From Misgurnus anguillicaudatus (taxonomy: Eukaryota; Chordata; Actinopteri; Cypriniformes; Cobitidae), in assembly GCF_027580225.2 (NCBI RefSeq), contig NW_027395277.1:1736001-1800000 (forward strand): DNA of 64,000 nucleotides. Reading direction: 5' to 3'. The notes beneath the pieces are model-generated. The model was not told the DNA's origin and ran no database searches. It saw nothing but the letters and a program-made list of their open reading frames with translations. The first letter of the stretch is position 1, and each line of letters starts with the position of its first letter. Shown here in pieces: positions 1 through 11,738 of the stretch. The position numbers were made by a program, and so were the translations under genes.

Positions 1-676
1 ATGCAATTTTATACTACAGTACATGCAATGTTGATTCAGACTGTATAGCCTAAACTGTTGCCGTTCTCACTATTAGCCAATCATATTGGTCGTTTGATCG
101 CTGAATACATCAAAGTTTTAAAGCGGTACTTTATAGCAGACATTAACATCTTGAAATATTCCTATAATAAAGCAAAACCGAATAATGAAATAAACAAAAG
201 CTTTGGCAACAACCTCTGGCATTTGACAGGTGGTGATTGGATAAGCAAACCGAAATGAAATCAAGTCTCGGGTAAATATTTTTCTCATTAAGTCCATCGA
301 TACGGATGCGGCCGAACCGAAACTCAATGGACATAATCTGCTCAGTGCTCATAAAGCCGGGCTCAACAGCGGCTCCTGGCACGGCTCTGGCCCTGATTTA
401 TTAACTCCCTAATAGGCTTATGGCTGCCACCCCATCACTGGCAATGACATTTCTGCTGAGCGGCAATCTCTTGCATTTGTGTGTATGTTTGTATCAGCCA
501 AGTCCTGCGGTGATTCCTCTTATAATTCACCTTCTCTGGGACAGCAGCGTTTTGGGAAAAATGTCATATGCGCTTTATTTCGACAAACAATCATGTGTGC
601 CATTTTGACAGTGAGTTACAGTATAAGTATCAGTGGGGTACAAAATAATGCCTGAAATATTTAAAGTAAAGATTTT

Positions 677-840
677 GCATTGCTTTAACCCAAGGTTGGA
701 TAAATATTAAACAGAACCAACCACTGAGTTATGAATAAACATATACTGGGTTGCCCATTCATGGTTTATTTATAACCCAACGGTTGCTTCTGTCCAATAT
801 TTACCCAAACATAGGTTAAACCAACCCAGATTTTTAGTCT
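677..840. repeat. TGGGTTAA-type dispersed repeat, copy 1
   Basis: The segment alternates TTAACCCA / TGGGTT motifs on both strands (for example near 685, 750, 773, 805 and 815). A similar arrangement recurs at 46496-46640, so it is a dispersed short repeat with imperfect dyad symmetry. No clean target duplication was seen. Confidence 0.45.
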
Positions 841-1876
841 GTGTGTTTTTTTTTATTTAGCAATTTGGATAGGTGCTTAACCTATTGATCGCCATGACCT
901 CATAGGGTAAAACAAAATGTTAAAAGAGCTCATTATTTTACAAATGCAATTGTAGCATCGCTACTTTTAGTTAGTTGCTTGCATGTGTATTTAAGTGTAT
1001 GATTGTGCTTTTAAGGGCTTTCACAAACAATGCTTAAATGTTTTCCATCTGGCCATGCGTGCGTCGCTTCGAGTGCGTTTGCCTTCAAATGCATCTGCTT
1101 TCAAATGCATGGGCAATTTCTAAAAGGTCCCCACAATAAAAACCCATTTAGCCTTGGCGCTGTCCTTCTGACCACGTGGCGTGTGTAATTATTCCCCCAT
1201 CTTTCCCTGTTGTATGCGGCCACACGGCTTCAGATGATGTGCACTCATGGAGGCATAACCGCAAGCTACATCTGATGAATCTCATTATTACACTAAAAGG
1301 TGAGGATGACAGTATGATGAAGGATCGCCTGAAGGATCACGAACACTTTGGATAGCTGCGACAATGAGCAGTAAACAAATACGACACTTTTAGGTCAAAT
1401 GACTGAATCTGTATGATCAAAATCGCACACTACCACACCATGCATCAGGGTGCTGTGCCCACTATGTGATTTTTCTGAAATACCTGAATGACCTACAGTA
1501 CTACATTTGCCAATAAGTGTATATAACACAATGCAATGCACTAAATTTGACCTGTCATTGTAAAGAATGAATTGAACATGGCTTTCGTCGTGATTTTTGA
1601 CTTTGATGAGTCAGACAGTGAAGACATATTTTTATGTAAAGCTGAATAAAAATGCAATATAATATTTATGTAATGCAGCAATAATGTTGCATAGCAACAA
1701 TGTCATGAAATGTTTACTTATTGCACTGGTTCACATATATATTTTTTGAAAAATAGTATAGGATACAGTACTGTATATTACATAATAACTATATAATATA
1801 CTATACTGTTTGTTATGAATTTGCTGTTGTTTGCTAAAAAATGGAAAATTCCAAGTACTGCATACTTTCCAAAGTT

Positions 1877-2110
1877 GTTTACTGTGGGTTCACACCAGAC
1901 GCAAGTTCAACGATTTGCGCGAGTAGATTACATACAAAGTCAATGCAAAGACGCGATCAGACGTGTGGGCCGATGCTTATGACGCGATATGGGCGGCGCG
2001 TTTGTCGCAAATATATGCACTATTCACCTCAAACGCGTCTTCGCCCAAGTTTAAAATATTCAACTCGAGCGAAAAATTTGCATGACACGGAGTTAAATCC
2101 CGCGAGTAAT
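1877..2110. repeat. MITE fragment starting GGGTTCACACCAGACGC
   Basis: The opening resembles the first bases of the element at 56033-56460 (CTGTGGGTGCACAC). The CpG-rich interior (GCGCGAGT, GACGCGAT, GGCGGCGCG) stands out against AT-rich flanks. No matching right end was found, so it is probably truncated. Confidence 0.4.
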
Positions 2111-2324
2111 CTAGAGCGAGTAACGCGATGCCCTGCGTTTGGTGTGTACATAGCATTATACTGCAATTTCTCCATGGCTTTCAATATTATTTGACTTATA
2201 TTGATTTTTTTTATATTTTGTTAATTAGCTTTTTTAGGTTTAAAATTTATTTATTTTATCTTCATTTTAATTTGTTTCTCCAGTTTTCATTTTTTTATGC
2301 TATTGTTATTTTATCTCTTTTAAC

Positions 2325-2410
2325 CTTGTAAAGCACAATTGGGCAATTTCTGTTGTTTTTAAATGTGCTATATAAATAAACTTGTATTGTATATTGTATT
2401 GTATTTGCTT
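2325..2410 (+). repeat. LINE/SINE-like 3' tail with TTGTA microsatellite
   Basis: The phrase TTGTAAAGCAC ... GTGCTATATAAATAAA followed by repeats of TTGTA is the style of the 3' end of fish non-LTR retroelements (L2-like group). Only the tail is present; no reverse transcriptase was recognised upstream. The class is an inference. Confidence 0.45.
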
Positions 2411-2833
2411 TGCATCTTTCTAGTGTGTTTTTCTTATTTCAATCCCCTTTATCTCACTCATATCATAAAAATATATATAGCTTGATGCCCAAACTTTTTC
2501 CTATTGAGGGCCAAAACTCAAACCTCACTGAGGGCTGTGGGCCGAAAGTAAATGTTTCTGTGTTATATTAAATTTAAAGTTGACCAGATTCCCTAATTTA
2601 TAATTTATAATACTTAAAAAAGAAATAAGCAAACTTTACTCTGTTAACTAATGTATAACTAATGCAGTTATATTTCCAAAGGTGACTGTTGTAAAAATGA
2701 AATAATTTTGCCAATCATTTTTTAATTTCCATTTGTCTGTGTGCCACTGTCTCAACCTCTCCATAATTATCCTATAGTACCCGAGTTTTTTGAGTTTCGT
2801 GATGCATGCTATACACCTTCAAGTATGCATGTA

Positions 2834-3866
2834 CACTCACCTAAAGGATTATTAGGAACACCTGTTCAATTTCTCATTAATGCAATTATCTAATCAACCA
2901 ATCACATGGCAGTTGCTTCAAAGCATTTAGGGGTGTGGTCCCGGTCTGAGTATTTTACAATCTGCTCAGCTGTTGGGATTTTCAAGCACAACCATTTCTA
3001 GGGTTTACAAAGAATGGTGTGAAAAGGGATAAACATCCAGTATGCGGGCAAAAATGCCTTGTTAAATGTTAGAGGTCAGATGAGAATGGGTCGACTGATT
3101 CAAGCTGATAGAAGAGCAACTTTGACTGAAATAACCACTCGTTACAACCGAGGTATGCAGCAAAGCATTTGTGAAGCCACAACACGCACAACATTGAGGC
3201 GGATGGCTACAACAGCAGAAGACCCCACCGGGTACCACTCATCTCCACTACAAATAGGAAAAAAGAGGCTACAATTTGCACAAGCTCACCAAAATTGGAC
3301 AATTGAAGACTAGAAAAAAGTTGCCTGGTCTGATGAGTCTCGATTTCTTTTGAGATATTCAGATGGTAGAGTCAGAATTTGGCGTAAACAGAATGAGAAC
3401 ATGGATCCATCATGCCTTGTTACCACTGTGCAGGCTGGTGGTGGTGGTGTAATGGTGTGGGGGATGTTTTCTTGGCACACTTTAGGCCCCTTAGTGCCAA
3501 TTGGGCAGCGTTTAAATGCTACGGCCTACCCGAGCATTGTTTCTGACCATGTTGACCACCATGTACGCATCCTATGATGGCTACTTCCAGCAGGATAATG
3601 CACCGTGTCACAAAGCTTGAATCATTTCAAATTGGTTTTTTGAACATGACAATGAGTTCACTGTACTAAAATGGCCCCCACAGTCACCAGATCTCAACCC
3701 AATAGAGCATCTTTGGGATGTGGTGGAACGGGAGTTTTGTGCCCTGGATGTGCATCCCACAAATGTCCATCAGTTGCAAGATGCTATCCTATCAATATGG
3801 ACCAAAATTTCTAAAGAATGCTTTCAGCACCTTGTTGAATCAATGCCACATAGAATTAAGGCAGTT
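2834..3866 (+). mobile_element. Tc1/mariner-like element, 3' end lost
   Basis: The element starts CACTCACCTAAAGGATTATT directly after a TA (2832-2833). This is the same end as the complete copy at 43413-44433 on the other strand. Homology stops at about 3866 inside the last part of the transposase, so the right terminal repeat (about 60 bases in the other copy) is gone. It carries a broken plus-strand transposase. Confidence 0.85.
3059..3866 (+). pseudogene. Tc1-family transposase, disrupted
   Basis: Tc1 transposases cut and paste the element using a DDE catalytic triad. Three open pieces (3059-3313, 3350-3577, 3720-3926) fall in successive parts of one transposase. The first holds the end of the DNA-binding region, ending at an in-frame TAG at 3311 where the homologous copy has TGG. 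The second begins just after WSDES (first Asp, about 3329) and includes GRVRIWRKQNENM. Between pieces two and three, QDNAPCHK carries the second Asp (about 3593), and SPDLNPIEHLWDVVE carries the third acidic residue (about 3688-3726). The stop, frameshifts and missing right end make it inactive. It is the same family as the minus-strand copy at 43465-44280. Confidence 0.85.
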
Positions 3867-3920
3867 GTAAGGTCATTGTGGGCCAACTTTGGCCCGCGGG
3901 CCCTAGTTTGGGCACCTCTG

Positions 3921-5799
3921 TTTTAAGGGGTCCCTCACAAAAGGTTATTTTTGGGGTCCTTGGCATTAAAACGTTTGAAAACCCCAGAACTAAGCTGTTA
4001 GAGAATGTGTGAGGGTTTGTTGGTTACTATCCATTAAAATCTATCCTCAGACTCACACTGGATGCGGTTACGGATGCCTGATCAACCGTTAACACATCGC
4101 TCTACAGACTCAACAGTGTAAGGTCAGATCTCAGCACCGCTGAGCACAGGTCATTAAAAATACTCACGCTGTTCTGTATCACTCGCCTGTATCTTTTTGT
4201 TGGCTGGCACTTGCTGTGTGGGAGAGAAATTTGTGGCATAGTGCAGGAAAGAAATCTTTAGATAGTTAATGACCTAAACCACCCGTAAAAGACGCATTTG
4301 TATTCATTTTCTGAAAGCATTTGACGGTGCGTGATTTAAGCCGAATATTGGTATTTATTCTTTTTTTGTCTCTACAGGGGTGAGACAAGAAACAAGCCAG
4401 TAAGCGGTGACGGGCCATTATAAATCTCAACATCCACTATTTACGAGTATGGCATGGTATTAAATGCCGTGTTGTCAACTCATATGAGATATGAGATCAA
4501 TTTAAAAGCTTGAATTTAAACTTAAAAAAAAACATCCTGCCACATTTTTTTGTCATAATAACTTTATTAAAATGGTTATAAATAAAAATGCAGATTTTTC
4601 TGTCAGCAGCTCAAGACCACAAACTGTGCCAGGCATGGGGCATAAATATATATTAATCATGTTTTAAGACCTTTGCCAAAACTTATTAGCTGAAAGGTAA
4701 ACATTATCAATGAGATTATCTGTTAACATTTGCATGTATGTTTAACCCACAGCATTTCTTCTTCACACTGTAGCCAAACAAACCAAAATATTTAAATATA
4801 ACAATTAGCTGTACAATGCAAGTGGTACAATTAAAGTAGATTAGTAATTTCTAAAAGAAGATATAATTCAAAGCAACATTTACTTATTCAAAATGCAAAT
4901 GCACTGCACGTCGCTTTGGATAAAAGCATCTGCCAAATCCATAATGTTTTATAATTCAAATGATTAAGTTTATATGCTGATGTAAGATTTATGGAGGTTA
5001 AGGTAAAGTTAACCGATTGTTATTTAATGTTTCCCTATTAAATTGTATTCAGTGGGAGCCAAAACAAAAATTGTGTGTTTGGTGCAGGTATGGGCCGCTG
5101 ACTCTGGTTTTCACTTTGACTATTATTTAGTTTTGTATTTTACAGGGGTAATGTTATTTTTGCCTATAGGGGGATTTTTTATTATCTTATCTTTGTTTTT
5201 CTTATCGTTTTGGGTATACTGAAGTTATATCACATCGAAAAGGCATTTATTTTTAATTAAAATTAAGAAAATGTTTGAAAAGTGGAAATAAAGTACCTAA
5301 CGAGTGTTTATTAAGAATAAAAGTATGTTTTGGGAAGGATTGGGGGTCGGTGTAGTGAGGGCTTATTTTTCCAATAATGCAGCATCCTTCTTATAATTTT
5401 AATAAATATAATAATTTACACTCTACAGAAGCTATGTTATTATGACATCTTGTTTATCTACAAAAATACTGAGAGTGCAAATAGTATCTGCCGTATAGGT
5501 AACATAATTACTATTTGCGATTATTGCTAATTTGATCATTTAAAATGTATTTTTACCTACTGTAATAGCATATAGGTAAGAAAATGCTCATATTGTCAAT
5601 AGATGCTGCTTTATTTTATTTTTACCAGCATGGGAGGCCACATATGCTTGCCACACATGATATGTGCCAGAATTGAAAAAGCAAACATTTATGAATGAAT
5701 ATAGTCACATATATACAGTACACACTGTAAACACACACTTTTAGAGATGAAAATATGTACATATAGTTTCTACAAACTCAGTTATAAAAACTCAGTTAG
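3921..5799. other. Noncoding stretch, partly single-copy
   Basis: No exon is recognised. The part at about 4000-4470 has no visible repeat relatives in the window and balanced composition (for example GACGGGCCATTATAAATCTC near 4409), so it may be single-copy sequence. The remainder is AT-rich. A SINE-type tail lies at about 4895-4945. Confidence 0.45.
4895..4945 (+). repeat. tRNA-SINE 3' tail fragment
   Basis: CGCTTTGGATAAAAGCATC followed by TGCCAAAT resembles the tail of the SINE at 57565-57690 (ACTTTGGATAAAATAATC, TGCCGAATGCAT). A reverse-orientation relative occurs near 26424-26450. Only the tail is present here. Confidence 0.5.
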
Positions 5800-5803
5800 T
5801 TAA

Positions 5804-7104
5804 AGGGGACATTCCATGAAAATCATACTTTTTCCATGTTTAAGTGCTATAATCAGGTCCCCAGTGCTTCTACCAACCCAGAAAACATGAAAAATAGCAA
5901 CCCTGTAACTTTGTTTTGGTAAGGCTCTCTCTGCAAGCATGTGAATAAATAGGTCATGCGGATTTCGCTCCCCGCATGACGTAGCTAAGGGATCCTATTA
6001 TAATGATACCGCCCCTTCAACTGCGCTATCCAACCATGAACGGCCTCACGAGTGCGATAGACAGAGAGAAAGAATGACTGACAGCACGACGCGTTTGTAT
6101 TCCATCAAACACAAACAGGAGCCTACAATCTTATAACTTGTAGTTTTAATAATCTTTCTAAAGATTGAATTAACGTTCTAAAGGATTAACGTTACCTTAG
6201 TGCAAGAGAGAGAGAGAGAGAGAGAGAGCGAGTGAGCGAACGAACGAGAGAGAGAGAGCAACGCGACGTTCGCTTTCAAGTAAGTTATGTTGTTTAATAT
6301 GTTTCTCTGAAGTTTATATAAATGAACACAAGGATTAATGCACTGCACGAGACAGAGTGAGTGAACAACGCGTATTCACTATCATACACAATAAGTAAAT
6401 ATGTTGTTTAATGTTTCTCTGAAGTTTCAAATGAATGAGGAGTTACAAAATAGATGAGAGACTGACAGAAACGCGAATGTGTTCAATATGTGTACACACT
6501 AATCTTAAACATGTCATTTGATCTGTTTCTCTAAAGTTTAAGCATTAAACGTGTTATTTTATTACAGATCATTTAAATGTGCTCGTGTGGTTTGGTCAAA
6601 AAGTAAACTTCTGAGTGTTTGTGGACGTGTAATTTATTGTAACATGCTGAAAATCATTGTGCCTGTTTAAAAGCAGCATGAGAGCTAAAAGTCTTTATTT
6701 TTGTTCTACAATGTTTCCCATCTGCTGATAAACATGTATTTAGTATGCATAAAACAGATAATTGACTTTTTAAACATGTTCAAATATATAATGCTTAACA
6801 TCGCTCACTAACTTCTTTCGTGAGAGAATCTCCCTCGATGTAATAAACAAATCTAATCTAATCTAAAAATGCTCTGTCTGACTACAGCGCCAGCGCTTGA
6901 GACTCCGCCCACCTGAGCAGCTCGTTTGGATTTAAAGGGATACACACAAAAACGGTGCATTTTTGCTCAGCCCCATAAAGTGCCTATTTTAACATGCCAC
7001 AATAAATTACCTATATGGTATTTTGAGCTAAAACTTCACATATGTACTCAAGGGACATCAAAGATTTATTTAATATCTTAAAAACGTCTTCTGGAATGTC
7101 CCCT
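5804..7104. mobile_element. TTAA-flanked nonautonomous transposon, 1.3 kb (T2/Kolobok-like style)
   Basis: The ends are AGGGGACATTCCA (5804) and TGGAATGTCCCCT (ending 7104), perfect inverted repeats, each abutted by TTAA (5800-5803 and 7105-7108). No transposase frame is present. TTAA duplication occurs in the piggyBac and Kolobok superfamilies. The TTAAAGG start matches the published style of T2/Kolobok MITEs better than piggyBac CCC ends; this assignment is inference. The interior contains a GA microsatellite. Confidence 0.85.
6205..6258. repeat. GA-rich microsatellite
   Basis: AGAGAG runs of about 24 bases are followed by CGAGTGAGCGAACGAACGAGAGAGAGAGAG. This is an interrupted (GA)n tract inside the 1.3-kb TTAA element. 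Confidence 0.9.
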
Positions 7105-7693
7105 TTAATCTTCTAAACCTATTGAAAATGCTTACCATGTTTATTTAATACCATGGTATTCTTTGAAGTACTTTGATGCACTATCCAAGTCCAAATGAAA
7201 GTTTGGATGTAATTATTAGTAATTAATTATTAATTATTATGAATTATGTTATTAAAGTAAGTTAAGTTAAAGTAATAAGATTTATTAAGATATAACTAAA
7301 CTCGTATATACAATACATCAGTTTTAAATACACTCAAAAAATGCTGACCTCTTGAAACTTTTATTAAATAACCCTGGACTGGCGTATAAATTAAGAATGT
7401 CAATATCAATTTGGGTCTGCGTTCACAGCAGGATGTAAAGTGGGGTGTGAAAGATACGGTCAAATCCTGTTAGGAAATTATCCAGCATGCATTGATCATT
7501 AGCTTAATCAAAATAGACATTTAACAGCCAGTGTGAAGAAAACCAAACCCGCTGTTTTTGTGTTGCAGTTTAAACATTTTTATGTTCTTTCGAAATGAAT
7601 GAAATTCTGTACGTTCATTTGAAATATCTTATTATTAGCAGTCAACAGTTAATACGTTACATTATAGTATAATTGTGGCCAAAATATGGCAAT

Positions 7694-8163
7694 TTATAAA
7701 ACGGTTAGTTCCAATCCTTGATTCTGATTGGTCAATAGGTGTGCTTTATTCCCGATAAAACAGTGCCATGACCGCTTCACCCAACGGTTCTATTTAATAT
7801 CACTGCGCCCTTAGCAACACCCTTAGCAACACATAAACATATAATGAGACAAAGTTTGAGAACAGTTTGTTGTTTTTATTTGAGCTTTCATGTTGTTGTT
7901 CGTAGTCAGGGACTATTTTTTTGGCGGAAGGAATGCTTTTATTGATTTAACTTCATGAAAGTTGCACTAATATATATTTTTTAGTTTAATATTGTGTGGT
8001 AACCGTTTTATAAAAGCAATAAGGTACTCGAGGCAAGTGCTGTATCGTGAATAAGTAACGGCTGAAGGGCGTTGTTAGGCACGACGCAAAGTGGAGTGCC
8101 TACAACCCCTTCAGCCGTTACTTATTCACGATACAGCACTTGCCTCGAGTACCTTATTGCTTT
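7694..8163. mobile_element. Palindromic nonautonomous DNA element
   Basis: The inverted pair TTATAAAACGGTTA (7694-7707) and TAACCGTTTTATAA (8000-8013) encloses about 290 bases. A long second palindrome follows immediately (8013-8163), and the two appear to form one composite foldback unit. No coding capacity and no certain target duplication were seen. Confidence 0.65.
8013..8163. repeat. Near-perfect 55-bp-arm hairpin
   Basis: The arm at 8013-8067 (AAAGCAATAAGGTACTCGAG ...) is repeated as its exact reverse complement at about 8109-8163. A loop of about 40 bases (GTTGTTAGGCACGACGC ...) lies between. The arm match is essentially perfect to the start of the loop. Confidence 0.95.
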
Positions 8164-8321
8164 CATATATTATGATGCTTAAGTTACATTAAGCGTTGAG
8201 GCTATCTATCCCGTTTAATTAAAGTAGACATTTATTAAAGGATTACTTCACTTTCATAAAATATACCCTGATAATTTACTCAACCCCATGTCATGATGTT
8301 TATGTCTTTCTTTGTTCAGTC

Positions 8322-8744
8322 TAGGGCTGTCACGATTATGAAATTTGGCTGACGGTTAATTGTGTAATAAATTGGGCCAATTATGACGATTAATTGTCTG
8401 TTTTATTGCTTTGACATTTAATTCTCATACATTTAGTTTGTTTGTTCATGAAATAATTTTGTTTTGAAATGTTTTTGGAAATGTATGTTTTACCTGGCAG
8501 TTCATACTACTTTTTGCAGCATTTCTTTAAATGCTGTTTTTTCCACTGTTCTGAATGGCTTTGCAATGTATCGCGATACACTGTCAGTTAAGGAGCGCCA
8601 TCTGATACGGTCTCGTTTATACAGGCGCTGCAGCTCCCCCTTGTGTTTTTAAAGAGATGTGCAATCATTGCGGTGATCTGAAATCATCGCGATGGCGTCA
8701 AATAATTGTGACGAGACAATTATTTAATCATTGTGACAGCTTTA
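8322..8744. mobile_element. hAT MITE with perfect 8-bp target duplication
   Basis: The ends TAGGGCTGTCACGATTATGA (8322) and TAATCATTGTGACAGCTTTA (ending 8744) are imperfect inverted repeats. They are flanked by GTTCAGTC at 8314-8321 and 8745-8752. The 8-bp duplication identifies the hAT superfamily. No transposase is present. Confidence 0.9.
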
Positions 8745-9452
8745 GTTCAGTCGAGAAAAAAACAAGTTTTCTGAATAAAACATTCCAGGACTTTTTCTCC
8801 ATATAGTGAACCCCAACAGTTAACAGTTTCAATGCGGCTTCAAAGGGCTCACAACCGAGGCATAAGGGTCTTTTCATTTTCACCAAAAAAGCTATTTTAT
8901 ACCTCAATTTCTCGTCTTGCACTAGCACACTTGCGATTCATTTTAAACAATTTACCATCACAAAGACATTAATTAGTATCATTCCACATACAACAATGTC
9001 TGAACGGTCCTCTTTCTTCCCACGTATAAACACTGGAGCGGAAGTTTCGCATACGTCATGGTGACCTTTCGACGTGATTACGTAATGCGCAAGGTCACAC
9101 TGGCGCATCACACGACTAGTGCAAGACGAGAAGTTGTGGTTTAGAAAAAGTACTCAGGGTGCCACGATTTCGAGTTTAAATTGGAATCGATCGAAATTAA
9201 GTCACAACCTCGAACTACGAATTAAAAAATGGAATCGTCGATGCTGCCACGCCCCCATGTCACGTCTGGTCGGCTTGCCAAGCGGAAAAAAACACATGGT
9301 CGTTTCTCTGAACTGAGATCTGTTTAAGTTTCACAACAACTTATTTCAGTTGCTTAGGAGTTATGAAAACAGCATTTAAACATGACTTTTTGGGGTATAG
9401 TCTCACAATCTCGTCTAACGGTAATAAAAGCGCTTTTTTAAGGTGCAAAGTA

Positions 9453-10721
9453 GGGGAGAGCGGGGTAAGTTGTCACACGGGTAAGTTGTCACACTGTTAA
9501 TAACTCCAACACTAGAGGCTCTATCTCAAAAATCAAATAGCCACTTTATGTGACTTCTTCTTCTATAGTCAACTTCCTGTTCACATGTGGTCAAGATCAC
9601 TGTAATCTGAGGTTAGCACAATTTTCTTATTTTTCTGCTTAAAAAGTAAAAAAAAATCACTTTACATTTTATGCAATACAACTTTGTTAGGTGTGAATGT
9701 TTAAAATGATTATTTTGCACAAAATAGAGGAGACCGTAAAGTGTCTTTTGATACTTTAGCTAAAGTGATATGATGAGCTAAACTTGAGATTTAGACAACA
9801 TTAGCACACAAGTAAGTATGGGGCAAGTTGTCTCAATGACTTTGGGGCAAGTCGTCACATCTGACAACTTGCCCCTGTACAAACAAACACATCGAACATG
9901 CTCAGAAAACATGATATAGAAAAGAATAAGCCTCAATCTAGCAAAAAGCTGTTTCAAAAGAAAGGGAAGCAGAAATCTGGACCTATGAAAAACAAGGCAG
10001 CTAAAAGAAGAAAAATCATGCAAGAGTCATCATCAGATGATGAAGAGTGCTTCTGCCTCGTCTGTGTAGAGCCATTTTCAAAGAGTCGTCCAAAGGAGAC
10101 CTGGGTAAAATGTGTAAAATGCAACAATTGGGCCCATGATGCTTGCACCTCAGGCCAGGCAATTTATGTGTGTCAGAATTGTGATTCTGGAGATGAGTCC
10201 TATTAGTCATACAGGGCATCTGTTTTGTTCAGAGGTTAAACATGTTAAGTTAAGCAAGTTATCTGCAGCGTTCCATTCAGTTATCTGGTTTTATGTGAAA
10301 GCCATAGAACATTTGAACCAAAGTTCAAAGTAAAGTGGTCTTGCCACTTAATTGAAATGTGCATTATTTGGATTGAAATAATTGTTTTTCCAGATTCTCC
10401 AGGCACGGATGTTTATATTTCCAGTTTGGTTTGAGTTTAAAAATTAAAATCAATATTCACAATTAAGTAGTTGTGTTCTTATTTTTAGATAATCTAGTGT
10501 GACAACTTACCCTCCGATGGGGCAAATTGTCACAAGTGCACAGTCACTATTCAACAGTCTACAACTCTGTAATGAGATAAGATATAAAGATGTTATGAAT
10601 ACAACATATGTGCCCAAGACTTCCTTCTTTCATTTGGTATGAGATTTATACCATTTTGATGTATGGTGCTCAGTAAATGTTAGACAGTGTGAAAAGTGTG
10701 ACAACATACCCCGCTCTCCCC
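9453..10721 (+). mobile_element. Pogo/Tigger-like element, internally deleted
   Basis: The terminal inverted repeats are GGGGAGAGCGGGGTAAGTTG (9453) and its complement CAACATACCCCGCTCTCCCC (ending 10721). They are flanked by TA (9451-9452, 10722-10723), the Tc1/mariner/pogo target. A motif GGG(T/C)AAGTTGTCACA is iterated near both ends. The only ORF left is a PHD-like finger (9898-10206), which is found at the C-terminus of some pogo-type transposases; the DDE core is missing. Confidence 0.8.
9898..10206 (+). pseudogene. C-terminal PHD-like zinc-finger fragment of a pogo-type transposase
   Basis: This 102-residue open frame begins with Lys/Arg-rich sequence (residues 11-39, nuclear-localisation-like) and an acidic patch (SSSDDEE, 44-50). 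It ends with a treble-clef cysteine array: C53-x2-C56, C72-x2-C75, H80-x2-C83, C92-x2-C95, with Trp78 before the His. That C4HC3 spacing is PHD-like. In insect, cnidarian and fish pogo/Tigger elements such fingers follow the DDE domain (family knowledge). Here the helix-turn-helix and DDE parts are absent, so the frame is either a 3' exon remnant or a small stand-alone protein. The Met at 9898 may be fortuitous. The open frame fills the space between the subterminal repeat clusters, and its cysteines are all intact. Confidence 0.6.
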
Positions 10722-10937
10722 TACTGTCAGAAATGTTCAACTGACAGAAAGTTTCGTTTTATCAGGTAGGTGCGTGTACCATATTTTTCCACTGACAGCA
10801 TGACTAACATGGCAGGGCATCTCCGGGTTCAAGGTCAGATATTATATTACATAAAAGTCTAGTCTATAAAAATGGCATAGCATTTTTTTGTGCTTTCAAA
10901 AAAAGTTGTAAAAATCGAGAATCGAATCATGACCTTG

Positions 10938-11738
10938 CAGGGTTTCCCGGAGCATTTTGCAATTTGGTCTAAGCTTAAAAAAATAAAAAATATTACTGCA
11001 CAAAAGGCCGTCAAGTGCATCTTGGAGAATTGCGCGGACGCGCTTCACACCGCGAGCGGACACGCGCGCCACACGTCCGAAATGACGAAAACGTGGTCCG
11101 GACCGTCACTATCTGGAGGATAACTAGCCGTTGATAAAACATCCCAGCGAATAGCGCGGCCGAAATGAGATAAAGACGTGGTCCATCATGTCTGTAGGAT
11201 AGCCAGTTGATAAAACGCGTGTCCGTGAGAACTGTAAGTGGACTTATGTTTTGGGTTATGTATTCGTCTATAGTTCTTGCAAATTTAAAGTAAGTTAGCT
11301 GGTGATTTTGTTGTTTGAGCAACCTGCTAGCTAGATTTCACGGGCCTGTTGATTCAGTATAATTGTTGAGCGCTCTTGCTCACGTTATTTATGTGCATTA
11401 TTTACATGCTACAGTAGTTACACTCCTTTAATATAATGTAATTAATAGTGGGGAATAATCAGTTTTTACAATTTTTGTATCAATATCAATCATTGTTCGC
11501 CAGACGTTCTACAACATATTCAGTTTGTGTTTATTAACCCTTTAGTTTCACTTCATCATGCAGCTATTCCTGTTAGAGGTAAAACATTTAATTCATTAAA
11601 ATCTAGTATGTGTTCATTTTCTGTCATAGTTTCTTCAAAATTAAGTTTTATTTGAGTGTTTGGATAATCCCCCCCCCCAGCCGGACCATCCTCCCAACCG
11701 TACCGCCTTAACTAACACATTTTCTGCGGGAAACCCTG
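10938..11738. mobile_element. hAT-like element with CAGGGTTTCCC ends
   Basis: The left end CAGGGTTTCCCGGAGCATTT (10938) and the minus-strand reading of the right end, CAGGGTTTCCCGCAGAAAAT (ending 11738), agree at 16 of 20 positions. It splits the body of the enclosing hAT element. Flanks CCTTG / CCTAG only hint at a duplication. The CpG-rich interior (11030-11100) has no recognised ORF. Confidence 0.65.

Larger units (their letters stand above)
1..2480. other. Noncoding stretch with old repeat fragments
   Basis: No coding exon is recognisable. The open frames here are short, AT-rich and unlike any family I know. The stretch holds a palindromic TGGGTTAA-type repeat (677-840), a fragment beginning with GGGTTCACACCAGACGC (about 1877-2110) and a LINE-like tail (about 2325-2410). 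The part at about 1136-1320 looks single-copy and more balanced in composition, but nothing functional can be assigned. Confidence 0.5.
2480..3920. mobile_element. hAT-like nonautonomous element split by a Tc1 copy
   Basis: The left end reads TGATGCCCAAACTTTTTCC (2484) and the right end CCCTAGTTTGGGCACCTCTG (3901-3920), whose reverse complement begins CAGAGGTGCCCAAACTAGGG. These are imperfect terminal inverted repeats. The Tc1 copy at 2834-3866 sits between the two halves. The target duplication could not be defined because the Tc1 right end is missing. Confidence 0.5.
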
